Part shown: one piece after another, positions 31,252 through 44,500 of the stretch
Layout: each line of letters starts with the position of its first letter
Numbering within the stretch: the first letter of the stretch is position 1
NCBI RefSeq assembly: GCF_030264295.1
Contig: NZ_CP127173.1
Location: 1,061,501-1,125,500, forward strand
Direction: 5' to 3'
Origin: Amycolatopsis nalaikhensis
GTDB taxonomy: Bacteria; Actinomycetota; Actinomycetes; Mycobacteriales; Pseudonocardiaceae
DNA: 64,000 bases
Translations under genes and position numbers: made by a program
Notes under the pieces: model-generated
What the model was told of the DNA's origin: nothing
Databases searched by the model: none
What the model saw: only the letters and a program-made list of their open reading frames with translations

Positions 31252-34200
31252 TCAGGCCGTGCCGAAGCGGTCGCCCAGCAGGTCGAGCAGGTCGTCGTCG
31301 GTGGCCGCTTCCAGCGGCGCCGCGGTGACGCCGCGGACCTCGTCCCACCGCGGGCGCAGGGCCTGGACGCGGCTGGTGATGCGGGCGAGCGCGGTCTCGT
31401 CGGGGACGAGCGCGGCCAGCGAGTCCGGGGTGAGCGCGGCGAGCGCGGCTTCCAGGCGGTCCAGCTCGGCGAGCAGCGGGACGGCGGCCGGTGCTTCCGG
31501 CTCCCCCAGCTCCCCGGCCAGGAACCCGGCGACGGCCCGCGGGTTCGGGTAGTCGAAGACCAGCGCGGCGGGCAGCTGCAGCCCGGTCGCGGCGGTCAGC
31601 CGGTTGCGCAGCTCCAGCGCGGTCAGCGAGTCGATGCCCAGCGCGCCGAACGCCCGGTCCGCGCCGACCGCGGCGGGCCCGGCGTGGCCGAGCACCGACG
31701 CGGCCGTCGTGCGCACGAGGTCGAGCAGCCGCTTCTCGCGGTCCTCAGTGGACAGTGCGGCGAGTTCGGCGCGGAAGCGGGCGGAGTCGACGGTCCGCGG
31801 CTCGTTCCCCCGCGCCGGGGCGGGCACCAGGCCGGACAGGATCGCCGGGAGCGCCCCCGCCTTCGCGTCGGCCCGCAGCCGGGCGCGGTCGAACGGCACC
31901 GGGACCAGCGCCGTCTCGCCCGACGCGCAGGCCGCGTCGAACAACGCGGTGCCGTGCTCGGCGGTCATCGGGACGAGCCCGCCGCCTTCCAGGCGTTGCA
32001 GCTGCGCGTCGCCGAGGGCCCCGGCCATACCGCTGCGCTCCTCCCACAGCCCCCAGGCCAGCGCCGTCGCGGGCAGGCCCTGGGCGACGCGGTGGGCGGC
32101 GAAGGCGTCGAGGAACAGGTTCGCCGCGGCGTACGGGCCCTGGCCCGCGCCGCCGAAGGTCCCGGCGAACGACGAGAACAGGACGAACGCCGCGAGGTCG
32201 GCCTCGGCGGTCAGCTCGTGGAGATTCAGCGCCATGTCGACCTTGGGGGCGAAGACCCGTTCGACCTGGCCCGGGGTGAGGTCCGGGAGGAGGCCGTCGT
32301 CGAACACGCCGGCGGAGTGCACGACGGCGGTCAGCGGGTGCTCGGCCGGGATCTCGGCGAGCACCGCGGAAAGCGCGTCGCGGTCGGCGCCGTCGCAGGC
32401 CCGCACCTGGGCGTCGGCCCCCAGCTCGGCGAGCTCGGCGACGAGGTCGGCGGCGCCCGGGGTGTCCGCGCCGCGGCGGCCGAGCAGCAGCAGGCGGCGG
32501 ACGCCGTGCGTGGCCGCGAGGTGCTTGGCGACCAGCGAGCCGACGCCCTTGAGGCCGCCGGTGACGAGCACCGTCCCCCTGTCCCACTTCGGCGTTTCCC
32601 CTTGCTGGTGCGGGGAAATCCGGGTCAGCCGCGGCACGGACGCGTGACCCCGGCGGAGCGCGAACTGGTTCTCCCCGGCCAGGAGCGTGCCGGCCAGGGC
32701 CGCGGTCGACTCGGCGGTGCCGTCGGTGTCGGCCAGCACGAACCGCTCGGGGTACTCGGCCTGCGCCGAGCGCAGCAGCCCCCACACCGGGACGTGCGCG
32801 AGGTCGATGTCGTCCTGGTCGCCGACGCGGACCGCGCCGGAGGTGACCACGACCAGGCGCGAGTGCCGCAGGTTCGGCTCGGCGAGCCAGTCCTGGGCGG
32901 TCTTCAGCATCGTGGTGGTGGCGGCGCGCGCCTGCTCGGCCAGGTTCGCCGACGGCTTCGGCGGCAGCGTCAGGAAGACGTACTCGGGCGCCGGTCCCGC
33001 GGCGAGCGCCGCGATGTCGGCGTACCGCTCGGCGTCGACTGCGTCGCCGAGCTTCAGTTCGTCGGCGCCGAGCAGGGCGAACGTCGCGGACGTCGTCGGG
33101 TGCGCGATCTCCGGGTGGTCCACCCAGTCGACCCGCAGCGGCGGTTCGACCGGCGCGACGTCGTCGCCGACCGGACGCATGACGAGCGACCGGACGGCCG
33201 CGACCTCGGCGCCGGTTTCGTCGCTCACCAGCACGGAAAGCGCGTCGGGCCCGGCCGCGCGGATGCGGGCGCGCAGCGTGGTCCCGGCGGGGCGGCGCAG
33301 GCTGACGCCGCTCCAGCTGAACGGGCCACGGCCCTGTCCCGGGTCACCCAGCACGCCGAACCACGCGCCTTGGAGCGCGCCGTCGAGCAGCGCCGGGTGC
33401 AGCACGTACGAGCCCGCCTCGCGGTGCAGGTCCCCCGGCAGGGCCAGCTCGGTGAACACGTCGTCGCCGCGGCGCCAGGCCGCGTTGACGCACTGGAAGG
33501 CCGGGCCCGCGTGGACGCCGACGTCGGCCATCCGCTCGTAGAAGTCTTCGAGGGACAGGGGTTCCGCGTCGCGCGGCGGCCAGACCGCGAGTTCGGCGTC
33601 GCCCCCTTCGGGGACGGCCGGGGCGAGCAGGCCGGTCGCGTTGACCACCCACTCGTCGTCGTCCTCGGCGCGGGAAGCGAGGGTGAACGCGCGGTCGTGC
33701 ACGGTGACCTGGACGGTGACCGCGCCGGTCGGCGGCAGGACCAGCGGCGCCTGGTGGGTCAGCTCCTCGACGCGCGGGAAGCCGAGCCGCTCGCCGGTGT
33801 GCGCGGCCATCTCCAGCATCGCCGACCCGGCCAGCACCGCGGTGCCGCCGAGGGCGTGGTCGGCCAGCCACGGCTGAGCCGCGAGGGAAAGGCGTCCGGA
33901 CAGGTAGACGGCACCGGTGTCGGAGGCATGCAGGACCGCGCCGAGCAGGCCGTGCTCGGCCGGGCGGAGGCCGAGCGTGGCGACGTCCCGGGTGCCCGGC
34001 CGCGGCTCCAGCCAGTACCGCTGGTGCTGGAAGGCGTAGGTGGGCAGGGGAACCCTTTTCGCGCCTGCGAACAGCGGCGCCCAGTCGACGTGGCCGTGGG
34101 TGACGTGCAGTTCGGCCAGCGCGGTCCGGAACCGCTTCTGCGCGGTGTCGCGGCGCAGCGTCGACAGCACAGGGATGCCTCGGGCCGCCTCCTCCAGGGG

Positions 34201-36669
34201 CCCACCCAGCACCGGATGCGGACTCACCTCGAGAACATGCGTGAAGCCGCGCTCAAGAGCGGCCACGACGGTCGGGAAGAACTTGACCTGGCTGCGCAGA
34301 TTCTCCAGCCAGTACTCGCCGGTCAGCGTCGCGGTGTCGATCGCTTCGCCGGACACGGTCGAGAAGAACGGAATGTTCGTGCTCTCCGGCGAGACCGGCT
34401 CCAGGTCTTCGAGGATCACGTCGGCCAGCTGCCCCACCTGCGGGTGGTGCGAGGCATACGAGACATCGATGCGCCGGTAGCTCTCGCAGCGCTCGGCGAG
34501 TTCGTCCAAAGCGGACACGTCGCCGGACACGATCACCTGCGAAGGGCCGTTCACCGCCGCGATCGCCAGCTTGTCCCCGATCAGTTCCGCGGCTTCCTCA
34601 GCCGAGACCCGGATCGACGCCATCCCGCCAAGGCCTTCCAGCGCCCGCAACGCCTTCGCGCGCAACGCCACCACGCGAGCACCGTCCTGCAACGAGAGCG
34701 CACCCGACACCGTGGCAGCGGCGATCTCACCTTGGGAGTGGCCCACCACCCCGGCGGGCTCGACACCGTACGAACGCCACAACGCGGCCAGCGAGACCAT
34801 GACCGCCCACAGCAGCGGCTGCACGACGTCGACCTGGCCCAGTGCTTCCTCGTCGGCCAGCTTGTCGAACACCGACCAGCCCACGAACTCCGACAGGGCC
34901 GCGTCGCACTCCCGCAGCCGACGGGCGAACACCGGTTCCAGCACGGCGAGTTCGAGTCCCATGTGGACCCACTGCGAGCCCTGGCCGGGGAAGACCATCA
35001 ACACGCGGCTCGGCCCGCCGGACCCCGAACCGGTCAGCGGCAGGTCGGCCAGCCCGGCGAGCAGCTCGTCGCGGTCGGCGGCCACGACGGCGCCGCGGTG
35101 CGCGAACGCCGTGCGGCCCAGCAGCGAGAACCCAAGGTCCGCGAGCGGCAGCTCCGGATGCGCCAGCACGTGCTCGCGCAGCCGGGCGGCCTGGTCACGC
35201 AAAGCCTCCGGCGTACGCCCCGAGAGCACCACCGGCACCGCAGCGGGTCGTGAGTGGATAACAGTGTTAGAACACTGTTTTTCACTCACGACCGCCGGGG
35301 CCTGCTCCAGGATCACGTGCGCGTTCGTGCCGCTGATCCCGAACGACGACACCCCGGCCCGCCGCGGCCCGTCCGACTCCCACGGACGCGACTCCTGCAG
35401 CAGCTCGACGCCGCCGCCGTCCCACTCGATCTTCGACGACGGCGTCTCGGCGTGCAGCGTCTTCGGCATCACCCCGGCGCGGAGGGCCTGCACCATCTTG
35501 ATCACCCCGCCGACGCCCGCGGCGGCGGCCGAGTGGCCGATGTTGGACTTCAGCGATCCCAGCCACAGCGGCCGTTCGGGGGTGCGGTCCTTGCCGTAGA
35601 CGGCGATCAGCGCGTCGGCCTCGATCGGGTCGCCCAGCGCGGTGCCGGTGCCGTGCGCCTCCACGACGTCGACGTCGGCGGGCGACAGCCGCGCGTCCTG
35701 CAGCGCGGCCAGGATCACCCGCTGCTGCGACGGGCCGTTCGGGGCGCTCAGGCCGCTGCTCGCGCCGTCCTGGTTGGTGGCCGTGCCGCGCACGACGGCC
35801 AGGACCTCGTGGCCGTGGCGGCGGGCGTCGGACAGGCGCTCCAGCACCACGACGCCGACTCCCTCGGACGCGCCGAAGCCGTCGGCGCCGTCGCCGAACG
35901 CCTTGCAGCGGCCGTCGGGGGCGAGGGCGCGCTGCTGGCTGATCTCGATCTGGCCCTGCGGGGTCGACATGATCGTGACGCCGCCCGCGAGCGCGAGCGT
36001 GCACTCGCCGTTGCGCAGCGCGCGGCCCGCGAGGTGCAGGGAGACCAGCGACGAGGAGCAGGCCGTGTCGACGGTGACCGCCGGGCCTTCGAGGCCGAAC
36101 GTGTAGGCCACCCGGCCGGAGAGGACGCTGGCCGCGCTGCCGGTGAACAGGTAGCCCTCGTACTCCTCGGAGATGCCGCGGGCGGCCGCGGTGTAGTCGT
36201 CGGACCAGCCGCCGATGAACACGCCGGTGCGGCTGCCGCGCAGCGCGCGCGGGTCGATGCCCGCGTGCTCGATCGCCTCCCACGAGACCTCGAGGAGCTG
36301 CCGCTGCTGCGGGTCCATGACGACGGCCTCGCGCGGCGAGATCCCAAAGAACTCGGCGTCGAAGCGGTCGGCGCCGGCCAGGTAGCCGCCGTGGCGGACG
36401 TAGGTCTTGCCGGGCTTGGCCGGCCGCGGGTCGAAGATCGCGTCGTGGTCCCAGCCGCGGTCCGTGGGGAACCCGGAGATGGCGTCGACCTCGTCGGCGA
36501 CGAGCCGCCAGAGCTGGTCCGGGCCGTGCACGCCACCTGGGTAGCGGCAGCCCATGCCGACGACGGCGATCGGATCGTGGTCCTCGAGCTCCCGGACGCG
36601 CTGCCGGGTCTGCTTCAGATCCGCCGTGACGAGCTTGAGGTATTCCCGGAGCTTCTCCACGTTCGCCAT
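31252..36669 (-). CDS. Type I PKS, module 5 (PKS4)
   Basis: 1805 aa from ATG 36669 (GAGG about ten bases upstream). It is the first gene of the second PKS transcript, behind its own TAGGGG-box promoter. Docking coil, KS C204, AT S645 (GHSQGE with YASH: methylmalonyl-CoA), DH H938, KR from about 1365, ACP S1681 in [10 protein letters not shown]. Two domains deviate. The DH motif is [10 protein letters not shown], with alanine replacing the usual proline, while [10 protein letters not shown] is kept. The KR nucleotide loop is GGLKGVGS instead of GGTGxLGS, with FDD instead of LDD, although SS and the active-site tyrosine (GPYAAAN) remain. A double bond is predicted if the DH works, otherwise a hydroxyl. 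The C-terminal tail is about 90 residues. Confidence 0.95.
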   Translation of the reverse strand: MANVEKLREYLKLVTADLKQTRQRVRELEDHDPIAVVGMGCRYPGGVHGPDQLWRLVADEVDAISGFPTDRGWDHDAIFDPRPAKPGKTYVRHGGYLAGADRFDAEFFGISPREAVVMDPQQRQLLEVSWEAIEHAGIDPRALRGSRTGVFIGGWSDDYTAAARGISEEYEGYLFTGSAASVLSGRVAYTFGLEGPAVTVDTACSSSLVSLHLAGRALRNGECTLALAGGVTIMSTPQGQIEISQQRALAPDGRCKAFGDGADGFGASEGVGVVVLERLSDARRHGHEVLAVVRGTATNQDGASSGLSAPNGPSQQRVILAALQDARLSPADVDVVEAHGTGTALGDPIEADALIAVYGKDRTPERPLWLGSLKSNIGHSAAAAGVGGVIKMVQALRAGVMPKTLHAETPSSKIEWDGGGVELLQESRPWESDGPRRAGVSSFGISGTNAHVILEQAPAVVSEKQCSNTVIHSRPAAVPVVLSGRTPEALRDQAARLREHVLAHPELPLADLGFSLLGRTAFAHRGAVVAADRDELLAGLADLPLTGSGSGGPSRVLMVFPGQGSQWVHMGLELAVLEPVFARRLRECDAALSEFVGWSVFDKLADEEALGQVDVVQPLLWAVMVSLAALWRSYGVEPAGVVGHSQGEIAAATVSGALSLQDGARVVALRAKALRALEGLGGMASIRVSAEEAAELIGDKLAIAAVNGPSQVIVSGDVSALDELAERCESYRRIDVSYASHHPQVGQLADVILEDLEPVSPESTNIPFFSTVSGEAIDTATLTGEYWLENLRSQVKFFPTVVAALERGFTHVLEVSPHPVLGGPLEEAARGIPVLSTLRRDTAQKRFRTALAELHVTHGHVDWAPLFAGAKRVPLPTYAFQHQRYWLEPRPGTRDVATLGLRPAEHGLLGAVLHASDTGAVYLSGRLSLAAQPWLADHALGGTAVLAGSAMLEMAAHTGERLGFPRVEELTHQAPLVLPPTGAVTVQVTVHDRAFTLASRAEDDDEWVVNATGLLAPAVPEGGDAELAVWPPRDAEPLSLEDFYERMADVGVHAGPAFQCVNAAWRRGDDVFTELALPGDLHREAGSYVLHPALLDGALQGAWFGVLGDPGQGRGPFSWSGVSLRRPAGTTLRARIRAAGPDALSVLVSDETGAEVAAVRSLVMRPVGDDVAPVEPPLRVDWVDHPEIAHPTTSATFALLGADELKLGDAVDAERYADIAALAAGPAPEYVFLTLPPKPSANLAEQARAATTTMLKTAQDWLAEPNLRHSRLVVVTSGAVRVGDQDDIDLAHVPVWGLLRSAQAEYPERFVLADTDGTAESTAALAGTLLAGENQFALRRGHASVPRLTRISPHQQGETPKWDRGTVLVTGGLKGVGSLVAKHLAATHGVRRLLLLGRRGADTPGAADLVAELAELGADAQVRACDGADRDALSAVLAEIPAEHPLTAVVHSAGVFDDGLLPDLTPGQVERVFAPKVDMALNLHELTAEADLAAFVLFSSFAGTFGGAGQGPYAAANLFLDAFAAHRVAQGLPATALAWGLWEERSGMAGALGDAQLQRLEGGGLVPMTAEHGTALFDAACASGETALVPVPFDRARLRADAKAGALPAILSGLVPAPARGNEPRTVDSARFRAELAALSTEDREKRLLDLVRTTAASVLGHAGPAAVGADRAFGALGIDSLTALELRNRLTAATGLQLPAALVFDYPNPRAVAGFLAGELGEPEAPAAVPLLAELDRLEAALAALTPDSLAALVPDETALARITSRVQALRPRWDEVRGVTAAPLEAATDDDLLDLLGDRFGTA
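35248..35291 (-). repeat. 44-bp palindromic element, copy in PKS4 (M5)
   Basis: Identical to the other three copies and in the same reading frame and linker position ([14 protein letters not shown] after EQAPAV). Confidence 0.93.
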
Positions 36670-36729
36670 TCAGCCACGACCTCATTCAGCGGGGATGAGC
36701 GCGGTTTTCCCACCGCGAATTCCCTTTTC

Positions 36730-36775
36730 ACGCTATGGACCGGCCGCGGCGGCGACAACCCCTACCGTTCCCCTA
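36730..36775 (-). promoter_or_regulatory. TAGGGG-box promoter of PKS4-PKS7
   Basis: On the minus strand TAGGGG boxes at 36770-36775 and 36759-36764 are 11 bp apart. The second abuts -35 TTGTCG (36753-36758), followed by a 17-base spacer and -10 TAGCGT (36730-36735). The start of transcription would be near 36724, about 55 bases before ATG 36669. The arrangement is shared with the promoters at 2635, 58865, 58974 and 63240. Confidence 0.65.
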
Positions 36776-36779
36776 GACA

Positions 36780-36826
36780 CCCCTGCGCCCCCGCCGAGCT
36801 GGGGAAGCTCGCCGGGGGCGCAGGGG
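36780..36826 (-). terminator. Long hairpin terminator after PKS3
   Basis: Two 21-base arms (36780-36800 and 36806-36826) pair at 20 of 21 positions around a 5-base loop, 10 bases beyond the PKS3 stop. No U run follows, so it may be intrinsic or act as an RNA-stabilising end. It separates PKS1-PKS3 from PKS4-PKS7. Confidence 0.75.
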
Positions 36827-36835
36827 TGGGGAGGG

Positions 36836-39800
36836 TCAGGCGCCGAGGCCGTTGTCGATGAACTCGAACAGTTCCTCGTCGGTGCCGAAATCGAATTCCT
36901 CGGTGGCGGAAATCGATTCGTCGGCCCATTTCGCGAGGAAGGAGCCCAGGCCGACCTTGAGCTGGGCCTTGGTGATGCCGTCCGGGGCCGACGCGGCGAA
37001 GACCCGGCCGAGCTCGTCCAGCTGGGCCAGCACGGATGCGGCCGTGGTGGTGTCTTCGGGCGCGAGCCGTCCGGTGAGGTACCGGGCGAGGACGGCGGGA
37101 GTCGGGTAGTCGAAGGTGAGCGCCGTCGGCAGCCGCAGCCCGGTGAGGGCGTTCAGCCGGTTCCGCGTTTCGACCGCGGTGAGCGAGTCGAACCCCAGCT
37201 CGGTGAAGCCGCGGTCGGGGTCGATCGCCGACGCCGACGCGTGCCCGAGCACCGCGGCCGCCTGGGTGCGGACCACGTCCAGCACCAGGGCCTCCCGCTC
37301 GGCGGCCGGGGCGGCCGCGAGCTGCTGCCGCAGGGCCGCTCCGGCGTCGGCCGCGGCGACGACCGGCGCGGCCGCCACGGGCCGGACGGCTTCGGGCAGC
37401 TGGTCGAGCAGGGGCCGCGGGCCGTGCCGCTCGACCAGCCGCGGCCAGTCGACGTCGGCGACCCCGACGGCGACGTCCCGGTGGTCCAGGGCCACGCCGA
37501 GCGCGGCGACGCCGGTCGGCGCGGCCATCGGAGCGACGCCTTCCTTGCCGAGCCGGTCGGCGATGGCGTCGTCCGCGGCGAGGCCGGAGCCGCCCCACGC
37601 GCCCCAGGCCACCGACGTGGCCGGGAGCCCGGCCGCGCGGCGTTGTTCGGCGAGGGCGTCGAGGTAGGCGTTGGCGGCGGCGTAGTTGGCCTGCCCGGCG
37701 TTGCCGATGACGCTGGCGAAGGACGAGAACAGCACGAACGCGTCGAGGCCGTCGGTGAGTTCGTGCAGGTTGCGGGCGGCGTCGACCTTGGGCCGCAGGA
37801 CCGTGGCGAACCGTTCCGGGGTCAGCGAGTCCAGTGCCCCGTCGTCGAGGACGCCGGCAGCGTGGAAGACGGCGCTGAGCGGTCCGACGGTCATGAGAAG
37901 TTCGCGCAGGGCGTCGCGGTCGGCGGCGTCGCAGGCCACGACGGTGACCTCGGCACCCCAGGTCCGCAGCTCGTCCGCCAGTTCGGCAGCACCCTCGGCG
38001 GCCTCACCGCGGCGGCTGGTGAGCACGACGTGCCCGGCCCCGTTTCCGGCGAGCCAGCGGGCGACGTGCGCGCCCAGCGCCCCGGTGCCCCCGGTGACCA
38101 GGACGGTCCCGCGCGGCCGGTATTCGCTTCCGGCGGCACCGCCGACCGGACTGTGGACCAGCCGCCGACCGAAGAGTTCGCCGTCGCGGACCGCGACCTC
38201 GGTTTCGGTACCGGACAGCGCCGCGACCAGCAGGTCCGGGTCAGTGTCGGCCGGGAGGTCGACGAGGCCACCCCAGCGGTGCGGGGCCTCGATGCCGACC
38301 ACCCGGCCGAACCCCCAGAGCTGAGCCTGCACCGGGTCGACGTCGCCCGGGTCGCGGGTCGGCGAGACCGCGCCGCGGGTGAGGCACCACAGGCGGGCCG
38401 GGGATTCGACGTCGCCCATGGCCTGGGTCAGGTGCAGCGTCTCGACCAGGCCGAGCTGCGAAAGGACGCCGGTGTACGGCGCGCCGGAGAGGAGTTCGGC
38501 GAACGCGGCCCGGTCGGTGGCGGCGGGCTCGACGTGGACGATCTCGGCGCCCCGGCCGTCGAGCGCCGGTGCCTCGGCCCCGGCCGGGGTGAGGACCAGC
38601 CAGCGTCCGGTGAGCCGCGGCGCGGCCGGGCGGGGCACCGGGGTCCAGGCGACCCGGTAGCGGAGGGCGTCCTGGGTGGCCCGCTCCTCGCGGCGGCGCT
38701 GCCAGTCGGACAGCGCCGGGAGGACGGTGCCGAGGGCGTCGCGTTGCTCGTCCTTGACGCCGAGGGTCTTGGCGACGGCGTCGACGTCGTCCTCGCGGAC
38801 CGCGTTCCAGAAGACGGCGTCGGCGGCCCCGGTGTTTTCGGGGGCGTCGAGCCAGTAGCGCTGGTGCTGGAAGGCGTAGGTGGGCAGCGGAACCCGTTTC
38901 GCGCCCTCGAACAGCGGTGCCCAGTCGACGTGTCCGCCGCGGACGTGCAGCTCCGCGAGCGCGGTCCGGAACCGCTCTTGACCACCATCACGACGGAGGG
39001 TCGCGAGCACAGGAAGCCCCTGAGCCGCCTCCTCGAGAGGCGCGCCCAGCACCGGATGCGGGCTCACCTCGAGAACATGCGTGAAGCCTTCCGCGAGCGC
39101 CGCCACCACAGTCGGGAAGAACTTGACCTGGCTGCGGAGGTTCTCCAGCCAGTAGTCCCCCGTGAGGGTGGCCGTATCCACCGCCTCCCCGGACACCGTC
39201 GAGAAGAACGGAATCTCCGTGCTCTCCGGCGAGACCGGCTTGAGGTCTTCGAGAATCACATCAGCCAGCTGCCCCACCTGCGGGTGGTGCGAGGCATACG
39301 AAACATCAATGCGCCGGTAGCTCTCACACTTCTCGGCCAGCTCGTCCAAAGCGGACACATCACCGGACACGATCACCTGCGCCGGACCATTCACCGCCGC
39401 AATCGCCAGCTTCTCCCCGATCAACTCCGCGGCTTCCTCAGCCGAGACCCGGATCGAAGCCATCCCGCCAAGCCCTTCCAGGGCCCGAAGCGCCTTCGCA
39501 CGCAACGCGACAACCCGAGCACCGTCCTGCAACGACAACGCGCCCGAAACGGTTGCCGCAGCGATTTCGCCTTGGGAGTGACCCACCACCCCGGCAGGCT
39601 CAACCCCATACGAACGCCACAAGGCCGCGAGCGACACCATGACCGCCCACAACAGCGGCTGCACCACATCGACCTGACCAAGCGCGGACTCATCGGCCAG
39701 CTTGTCGAACAACGACCAATCCACGAACTCGGCCAAGGCCGCATCACATTCGCGCAGCCGCTCGGCGAAGACCGGCTCGCATTCCGCCAGCTCCAGTCCC

Positions 39801-41518
39801 ATGCGAACCCACTGCGAGCCCTGTCCCGGGAAGACCATCAGCACCCGGCTCGGCCCGGAGCCCGAGCCGACCAAAGGCAGGTTCTCCAGCCCGGCGAGCA
39901 ACTCGTCCCGGTCCGCGGCGACCACGGCCCCGCGGTGCGCGAACGCCGCCCGTCCAGTGGCCAGCGAGAAGCCGAGGTCTCCCAGCGAGAATTCCGGATG
40001 CGCCAAGACATGCGCCCGCAACCGCGCAGCCTGGTCCCGCAGAGCCTCCGGCGTCCGCCCGGACAACACCACCGGCACCGCAGCGGGTCGTGAGTGGATA
40101 ACAGTGTTAGAACACTGTTTTTCACTCACGACCGCCGCCGGGGCCTGCTCGAGGATCACGTGCGCGTTGGTCCCACTGATCCCGAACGACGACACCCCCG
40201 CCCGGCGCGGGCCGTCGGCATCCCACGGGCGGGACTCCTGCAGCAGCTCCACACCACCGCCGTCCCACTCGATCTTCGACGACGGCGTCGACGCGTGCAG
40301 CGTCCGAGGCATGATCCCGGCCCGCAGCGCCTCGACCACCTTGATCACCCCGCCGACACCAGCCGCCGCCTGCGCGTGCCCGATGTTCGACTTCAGCGAA
40401 CCCAGCCACAAAGGACGGTCCGCGGGGCGATCAGCCCCGTAAGCAGCCTGGAGCGCCTGGACTTCGATCGGGTCACCGAGAGCGGTCCCGGTACCGTGCG
40501 CCTCCACGAGGTCGACGTCGGTCGCCGACAGCCGCGCGTTGCGGAGAGCCGCCTGGATCACGCGCTGCTGCGAAGGCCCGTTGGGCGCCGTGAGGCCGTT
40601 GGACGCGCCGTCCTGGTTGACGGCCGTCCCCCGGATGACCGCGAGCACCTGGTGCCCGTTCCGCACAGCGTCCGAAAGCCGTTCCAGCAGCAGGAAACCG
40701 ATGCCCTCGGCGGCGCCGAAGCCGTCGGCGTCGTCGGAGAACGCCTTGCACCGGCCGTCCGGGGCCAGGGCGCGCTGCCTGCCGAGGCTGGTGAACGTCG
40801 CCGGGGTGCACATGACCGTGACCCCGCCCGCCAGCGCCAGCGAACAGTCCTGGTTCCGCAGCGACCGGACCGCCAGGTCGATCGCGACCAGCGACGACGA
40901 ACACGCCGTGTCGACCGATATCGTCGGCCCCTCGAGGCCGAGGGTGTAGGCGATGCGGCCGGTGGCGGTGCTGGCCATGTTGCCGTTGTCGAGGTAGCCC
41001 TCGAGGTCGGCGGGCACGGCGCTCAGCCGCGTCGAGTAGTCGCTCTGCAGCACGCCCGCGAAGACGCCCGTCAGGCTGCCTTTGAGCGAGCCGGGGTCGA
41101 TCCCGGCGTCTTCGAGTGTTTCCCAGGCGACTTCGAGGAGCTGCCGCTGTTGCGGGTCCATGGCGAGGGCTTCGCGCGGGGAGATGCCGAAGAACTCGGC
41201 GTCGAAGTCGGTGGAGCCACGCAGGAATCCGCCCGACCGCACGTAGGTCTTGCCGGCCGCGTCGGGGTCCGGGTCGTACAGCGCGTCGACGTCCCAGCCG
41301 CGGTCGGCGGGGAACTCGCCGATCACGTCCGCGCCGTCGGTGACCAGCCGCCACAGGTCCGCGGCCGACGTCACCCCGCCGGGGAAGCGGCAGCCCGTGC
41401 CGACGATCGCCACCGGCTCGTGGGCGGCGTCCTCGACCTCCACCAGGCGACGGCGGGCGCGCCGCAGCTCGGTGGTCATCCACTTCAGTTCCTTGAGGAG
41501 CTTCTCGTCGTTCGGCAT
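36836..41518 (-). CDS. Type I PKS, module 4 (PKS3)
   Basis: 1560 aa; ATG 41518 lies 3 bases after the PKS2 stop, with GGAAGG inside the end of PKS2. Docking coil ([20 protein letters not shown]), KS C206, AT S648 (GHSQGE, YASH: methylmalonyl-CoA), then a KR without DH or ER: the structural half starts at about 890 and the catalytic half at about 1140 ([18 protein letters not shown]...NYAAAN, B-type). ACP S1445 in [10 protein letters not shown]. It therefore leaves an alpha-methyl beta-hydroxyl, the only hydroxyl firmly predicted in the chain. The linker after KS carries [14 protein letters not shown] with one extra alanine. Confidence 0.95.
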   Translation of the reverse strand: MPNDEKLLKELKWMTTELRRARRRLVEVEDAAHEPVAIVGTGCRFPGGVTSAADLWRLVTDGADVIGEFPADRGWDVDALYDPDPDAAGKTYVRSGGFLRGSTDFDAEFFGISPREALAMDPQQRQLLEVAWETLEDAGIDPGSLKGSLTGVFAGVLQSDYSTRLSAVPADLEGYLDNGNMASTATGRIAYTLGLEGPTISVDTACSSSLVAIDLAVRSLRNQDCSLALAGGVTVMCTPATFTSLGRQRALAPDGRCKAFSDDADGFGAAEGIGFLLLERLSDAVRNGHQVLAVIRGTAVNQDGASNGLTAPNGPSQQRVIQAALRNARLSATDVDLVEAHGTGTALGDPIEVQALQAAYGADRPADRPLWLGSLKSNIGHAQAAAGVGGVIKVVEALRAGIMPRTLHASTPSSKIEWDGGGVELLQESRPWDADGPRRAGVSSFGISGTNAHVILEQAPAAVVSEKQCSNTVIHSRPAAVPVVLSGRTPEALRDQAARLRAHVLAHPEFSLGDLGFSLATGRAAFAHRGAVVAADRDELLAGLENLPLVGSGSGPSRVLMVFPGQGSQWVRMGLELAECEPVFAERLRECDAALAEFVDWSLFDKLADESALGQVDVVQPLLWAVMVSLAALWRSYGVEPAGVVGHSQGEIAAATVSGALSLQDGARVVALRAKALRALEGLGGMASIRVSAEEAAELIGEKLAIAAVNGPAQVIVSGDVSALDELAEKCESYRRIDVSYASHHPQVGQLADVILEDLKPVSPESTEIPFFSTVSGEAVDTATLTGDYWLENLRSQVKFFPTVVAALAEGFTHVLEVSPHPVLGAPLEEAAQGLPVLATLRRDGGQERFRTALAELHVRGGHVDWAPLFEGAKRVPLPTYAFQHQRYWLDAPENTGAADAVFWNAVREDDVDAVAKTLGVKDEQRDALGTVLPALSDWQRRREERATQDALRYRVAWTPVPRPAAPRLTGRWLVLTPAGAEAPALDGRGAEIVHVEPAATDRAAFAELLSGAPYTGVLSQLGLVETLHLTQAMGDVESPARLWCLTRGAVSPTRDPGDVDPVQAQLWGFGRVVGIEAPHRWGGLVDLPADTDPDLLVAALSGTETEVAVRDGELFGRRLVHSPVGGAAGSEYRPRGTVLVTGGTGALGAHVARWLAGNGAGHVVLTSRRGEAAEGAAELADELRTWGAEVTVVACDAADRDALRELLMTVGPLSAVFHAAGVLDDGALDSLTPERFATVLRPKVDAARNLHELTDGLDAFVLFSSFASVIGNAGQANYAAANAYLDALAEQRRAAGLPATSVAWGAWGGSGLAADDAIADRLGKEGVAPMAAPTGVAALGVALDHRDVAVGVADVDWPRLVERHGPRPLLDQLPEAVRPVAAAPVVAAADAGAALRQQLAAAPAAEREALVLDVVRTQAAAVLGHASASAIDPDRGFTELGFDSLTAVETRNRLNALTGLRLPTALTFDYPTPAVLARYLTGRLAPEDTTTAASVLAQLDELGRVFAASAPDGITKAQLKVGLGSFLAKWADESISATEEFDFGTDEELFEFIDNGLGA
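40088..40131 (-). repeat. 44-bp palindromic element, copy in PKS3 (M4)
   Basis: Identical to the other three copies, at the same linker position. Here EQAPAA precedes it, a one-codon difference in the flank. Confidence 0.93.
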
Positions 41519-41521
41519 GGG

Positions 41522-44500
41522 TCAGGACCTTCCGAATTCCTTGGCGATGATGTCGAGCAGCTCGTCGGCCGAGGCGTCGTCGACGTCGTCGGCCTCGTCG
41601 CTCCCGGACCAGCGGTCGAGCAGGGCCCGCAGGCGCGCGGTGACCTCCGCGCGGTCCTCGTCGCCGCCGGGGCCGGCCAGCGCGGCTTCGAGGGCGTCGA
41701 GCCGGGCCAGCACCGGGGAGCCGGCGACCTGGTCCGGGGCCAGCTCGGCGTGCAGCAGCCGGGCGACGTGCCGCGGGGTCGGGTGGTCGTAGATCAGCGT
41801 CGCGGGCAGCCGCGCGCCGGTCCGCGCGGTCAGCCGGTTGCGCAGCTCGACCGCGGTCAGCGAGTCGAACCCCTGGGTCTTGAACGGCTGGTCCAGGTCG
41901 GCCGCGTGCGTCTCGGCGTGGCCCAGGACGTGGTTGACCTGCGCCGCGACGATCGTCTCCAGCAGGTGCAGCTGCTGGTCCGCGTTCAACGTCGCCAGTT
42001 GCTCGGGCAGCCCGCCGGTGGTGACGGCGGTGTGCGCGTCGGCCCGCTTGGCCGTGGTCAGCGCGCGGAACAGCGGCTCCGGCTGCGAGCCGACGGTCAA
42101 CGCGATCGGCACGTAGTGCGGGTGCGTCGAGGTCAGCGCCGCGTCGAGCAGCCCGAGGGCGTGCTCGGCGGTCAGCGGGCGCATGCCGTCGGCCGCCATC
42201 CGCGCCCGCTCGGCGTCGCCGAGGTGCCCGGTCATGCCGGACGCGTCGGCCCACAGCCCCCACGACAGCGACAGCCCCGGCAGGCCCTCGGCCCGGCGAC
42301 GGCGGGCCAGCTCGTCGAGCCACGTGTTGGCCGCGGCGTAGTTGGCCTGGCCCGCGTCACCCAGGACGCCGGCCGCCGAAGAGAACAGCACGAAGTGCGA
42401 GAGGTCGAGGTGCCGCGTGGCCTCGTGCAGGTGCGTGCCCGCGATCACCTTCGGGCGCAACACCTTCGTCAGCTGCTCGGGCGTGAGGTTGACCGACAGG
42501 CCGTCGTCGAGGACGCCCGCCGTGTGGAACACCGCGCCGATGCCGGGGTGCGCGGCGAACAACACGCGCACGGCGTCGCGATCGGCGACGTCGCAAGCGA
42601 GGATCTCCACCGACTCGGCACCGGCTTCGAGCAGCTCGTCGCGGAGTCCGTCGTCGAGGCCGCGGCGGGAGGTGAGCACCAGGTGCCGGACGCCGTGGTT
42701 GCCGACGAGGTGCTTGGCCAGCAACGCGCCGAGCGTGCCGGTGCCGCCGGTGACCAGCACCGGACGGCCCGGGTCGAGCGGCTCGGGCAGGGTCAACGCG
42801 ACCTTGCCGACGTGCCGGGCCTCCCGCACGAACCGCAGCGCCGCCCGCGCCTGCTGCATCGGCCACGCCCGCACCGGAAGCGGCGTCAGCACTCCTTCGG
42901 TGAACAGCGCGTGCAGCTGCGTCAGGATCTCGTGCAACCGCTCGGGCCCGGCCTCGATGAGGTCGAAGGCCCGGTAGGACACGCCGTCGTGCGCGGCGGC
43001 GACGGTCTCCGGGTCGCGGATGTCCGTCTTGCCCATGTCGACGAACCGGCCACCGGGGCGCAGCAGCCGCAGCGACGCGTCGGTGTGCTCGTGGGCCAGG
43101 GAGTTCAGGACGACGTCGAGGCCGCCGCTCACCTCGCGGAAGTCGGCCTCGAAGTCGAGGGCCCGCGAGTTGCCGATGCGTTCGAGGGGGATGCCGAGGG
43201 CGCGCAGGGTGTCCCACTTCCCCGGCGACGCGGTCGTGAACACGTCCGCGCCCCAGTGCCGGGCCAGCTGCAGGGCCGCCAGCCCGACACCGCCGGTGGC
43301 CGTGTGGATCAGCAGCTTCTCGTCCGCGGCCAGGTTCGCCAGGTCGGCGAGGGCGTAGAAGGCGGTCAGGAACGCGACCGGCGTCGACCCGGCCTGCTCG
43401 AACGTCCAGCCGTCGGGGACCGCGACGAGCAGCCGCGCGTCCGTCACGGCCTGAGCGCCGAAGGTGGCGCACTCGGTGAACAGGCCCATCACGGCGTCGC
43501 CGACCCGCACGGACTCGACGCCGGGACCGACCTCGACGACGACGCCCGCGGCCTCGCTGCCCGGCACCGCGTCGGGGTCGGGGTACATGCCGAGGCCGAT
43601 GAGGACGTCCCGGAAGTTGACGCCCGCCGCGCGCACGCGGACCCGGACGTGCCCGGGCTCCAGGGGCGCGGTGGCGACGTCGTAGGGCACGGGTTCGGCG
43701 GTGGAGCCGATCCGCCAGCCGCCTTCGGGGAGGGTGAGTTCCGCGCCGACGCGGCCGAGCCGTGGCACCCGCGTCACCCCGTCGAAGACGCCGACGACGG
43801 GCTCGTCGGTGGCCAGGGCCGCATCGTCCACTTCGGACCAGTCGGTGACCAGCAGCGAGACGCGGCCCGGGTATTCGGCGGCCACCGTGCGGACCAGGCC
43901 GGGCAGCCCGGCGGTGTCGAGGGTGTCGGCGCATTCGACGACCAGCCGCGCGTCACCCGGCGCGGCCAGCCACTCCTGAATCCGCCGCAGGGTCGCCGCG
44001 ATGACGTCGCTCGCGTCGCCTTCGGGCGCCCGCCACCGCACGGTTTCGGTGTCCAGGGGCTGTGAGCCCGACGCGGGGGTCCAGTCCTGCCAGTCGACGC
44101 GGTACATCGCGTCCCGCAGCCGCACGGCCGGACCGGTGGCCTGGGCGGGCCGCGAGATCAGCTCGTCGACCCGGGCGACCGGCGCCCCGGCGGAGTCGGC
44201 GACGGTGACGCTGACGCCGTCGTCGCCGGTCGGGGCGACCCGGACGCGCAGCGCCCGGGCCCCGGTGGCGAACACGGAGAAGCCGCGCCAGGAGAAGGGC
44301 AGCCGGGTGGTGCCGTCGCCGTCCAGCTCGGCGGTCTGCACGGCCGCGTCGAGCAGGGCGGGGTGCACGACGAACCGGTCGACGGGCTGGTCGTCGGGCA
44401 GGACGACCTCGGCGAACAGCTCGTCGCCGCGCCGCCAGGCCCGCCGGAGGCCCTGGAACACGGGTCCGTAGCGGAGCCCGGCCTCGGCGAGCGCCGGGTA

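Noticed and set aside
31222..35253. Very long open frame on the + strand (over 1300 codons) opposite PKS4/PKS5
   Set aside because: It is the antisense shadow of a high-GC PKS gene: arginine/glutamine/valine-rich, no ribosome site and no domain. The same holds for long + strand frames at 12396-15734, 22157-26077, 36554-40093, 40094-44065, 47845-52617 and 52684-56202.
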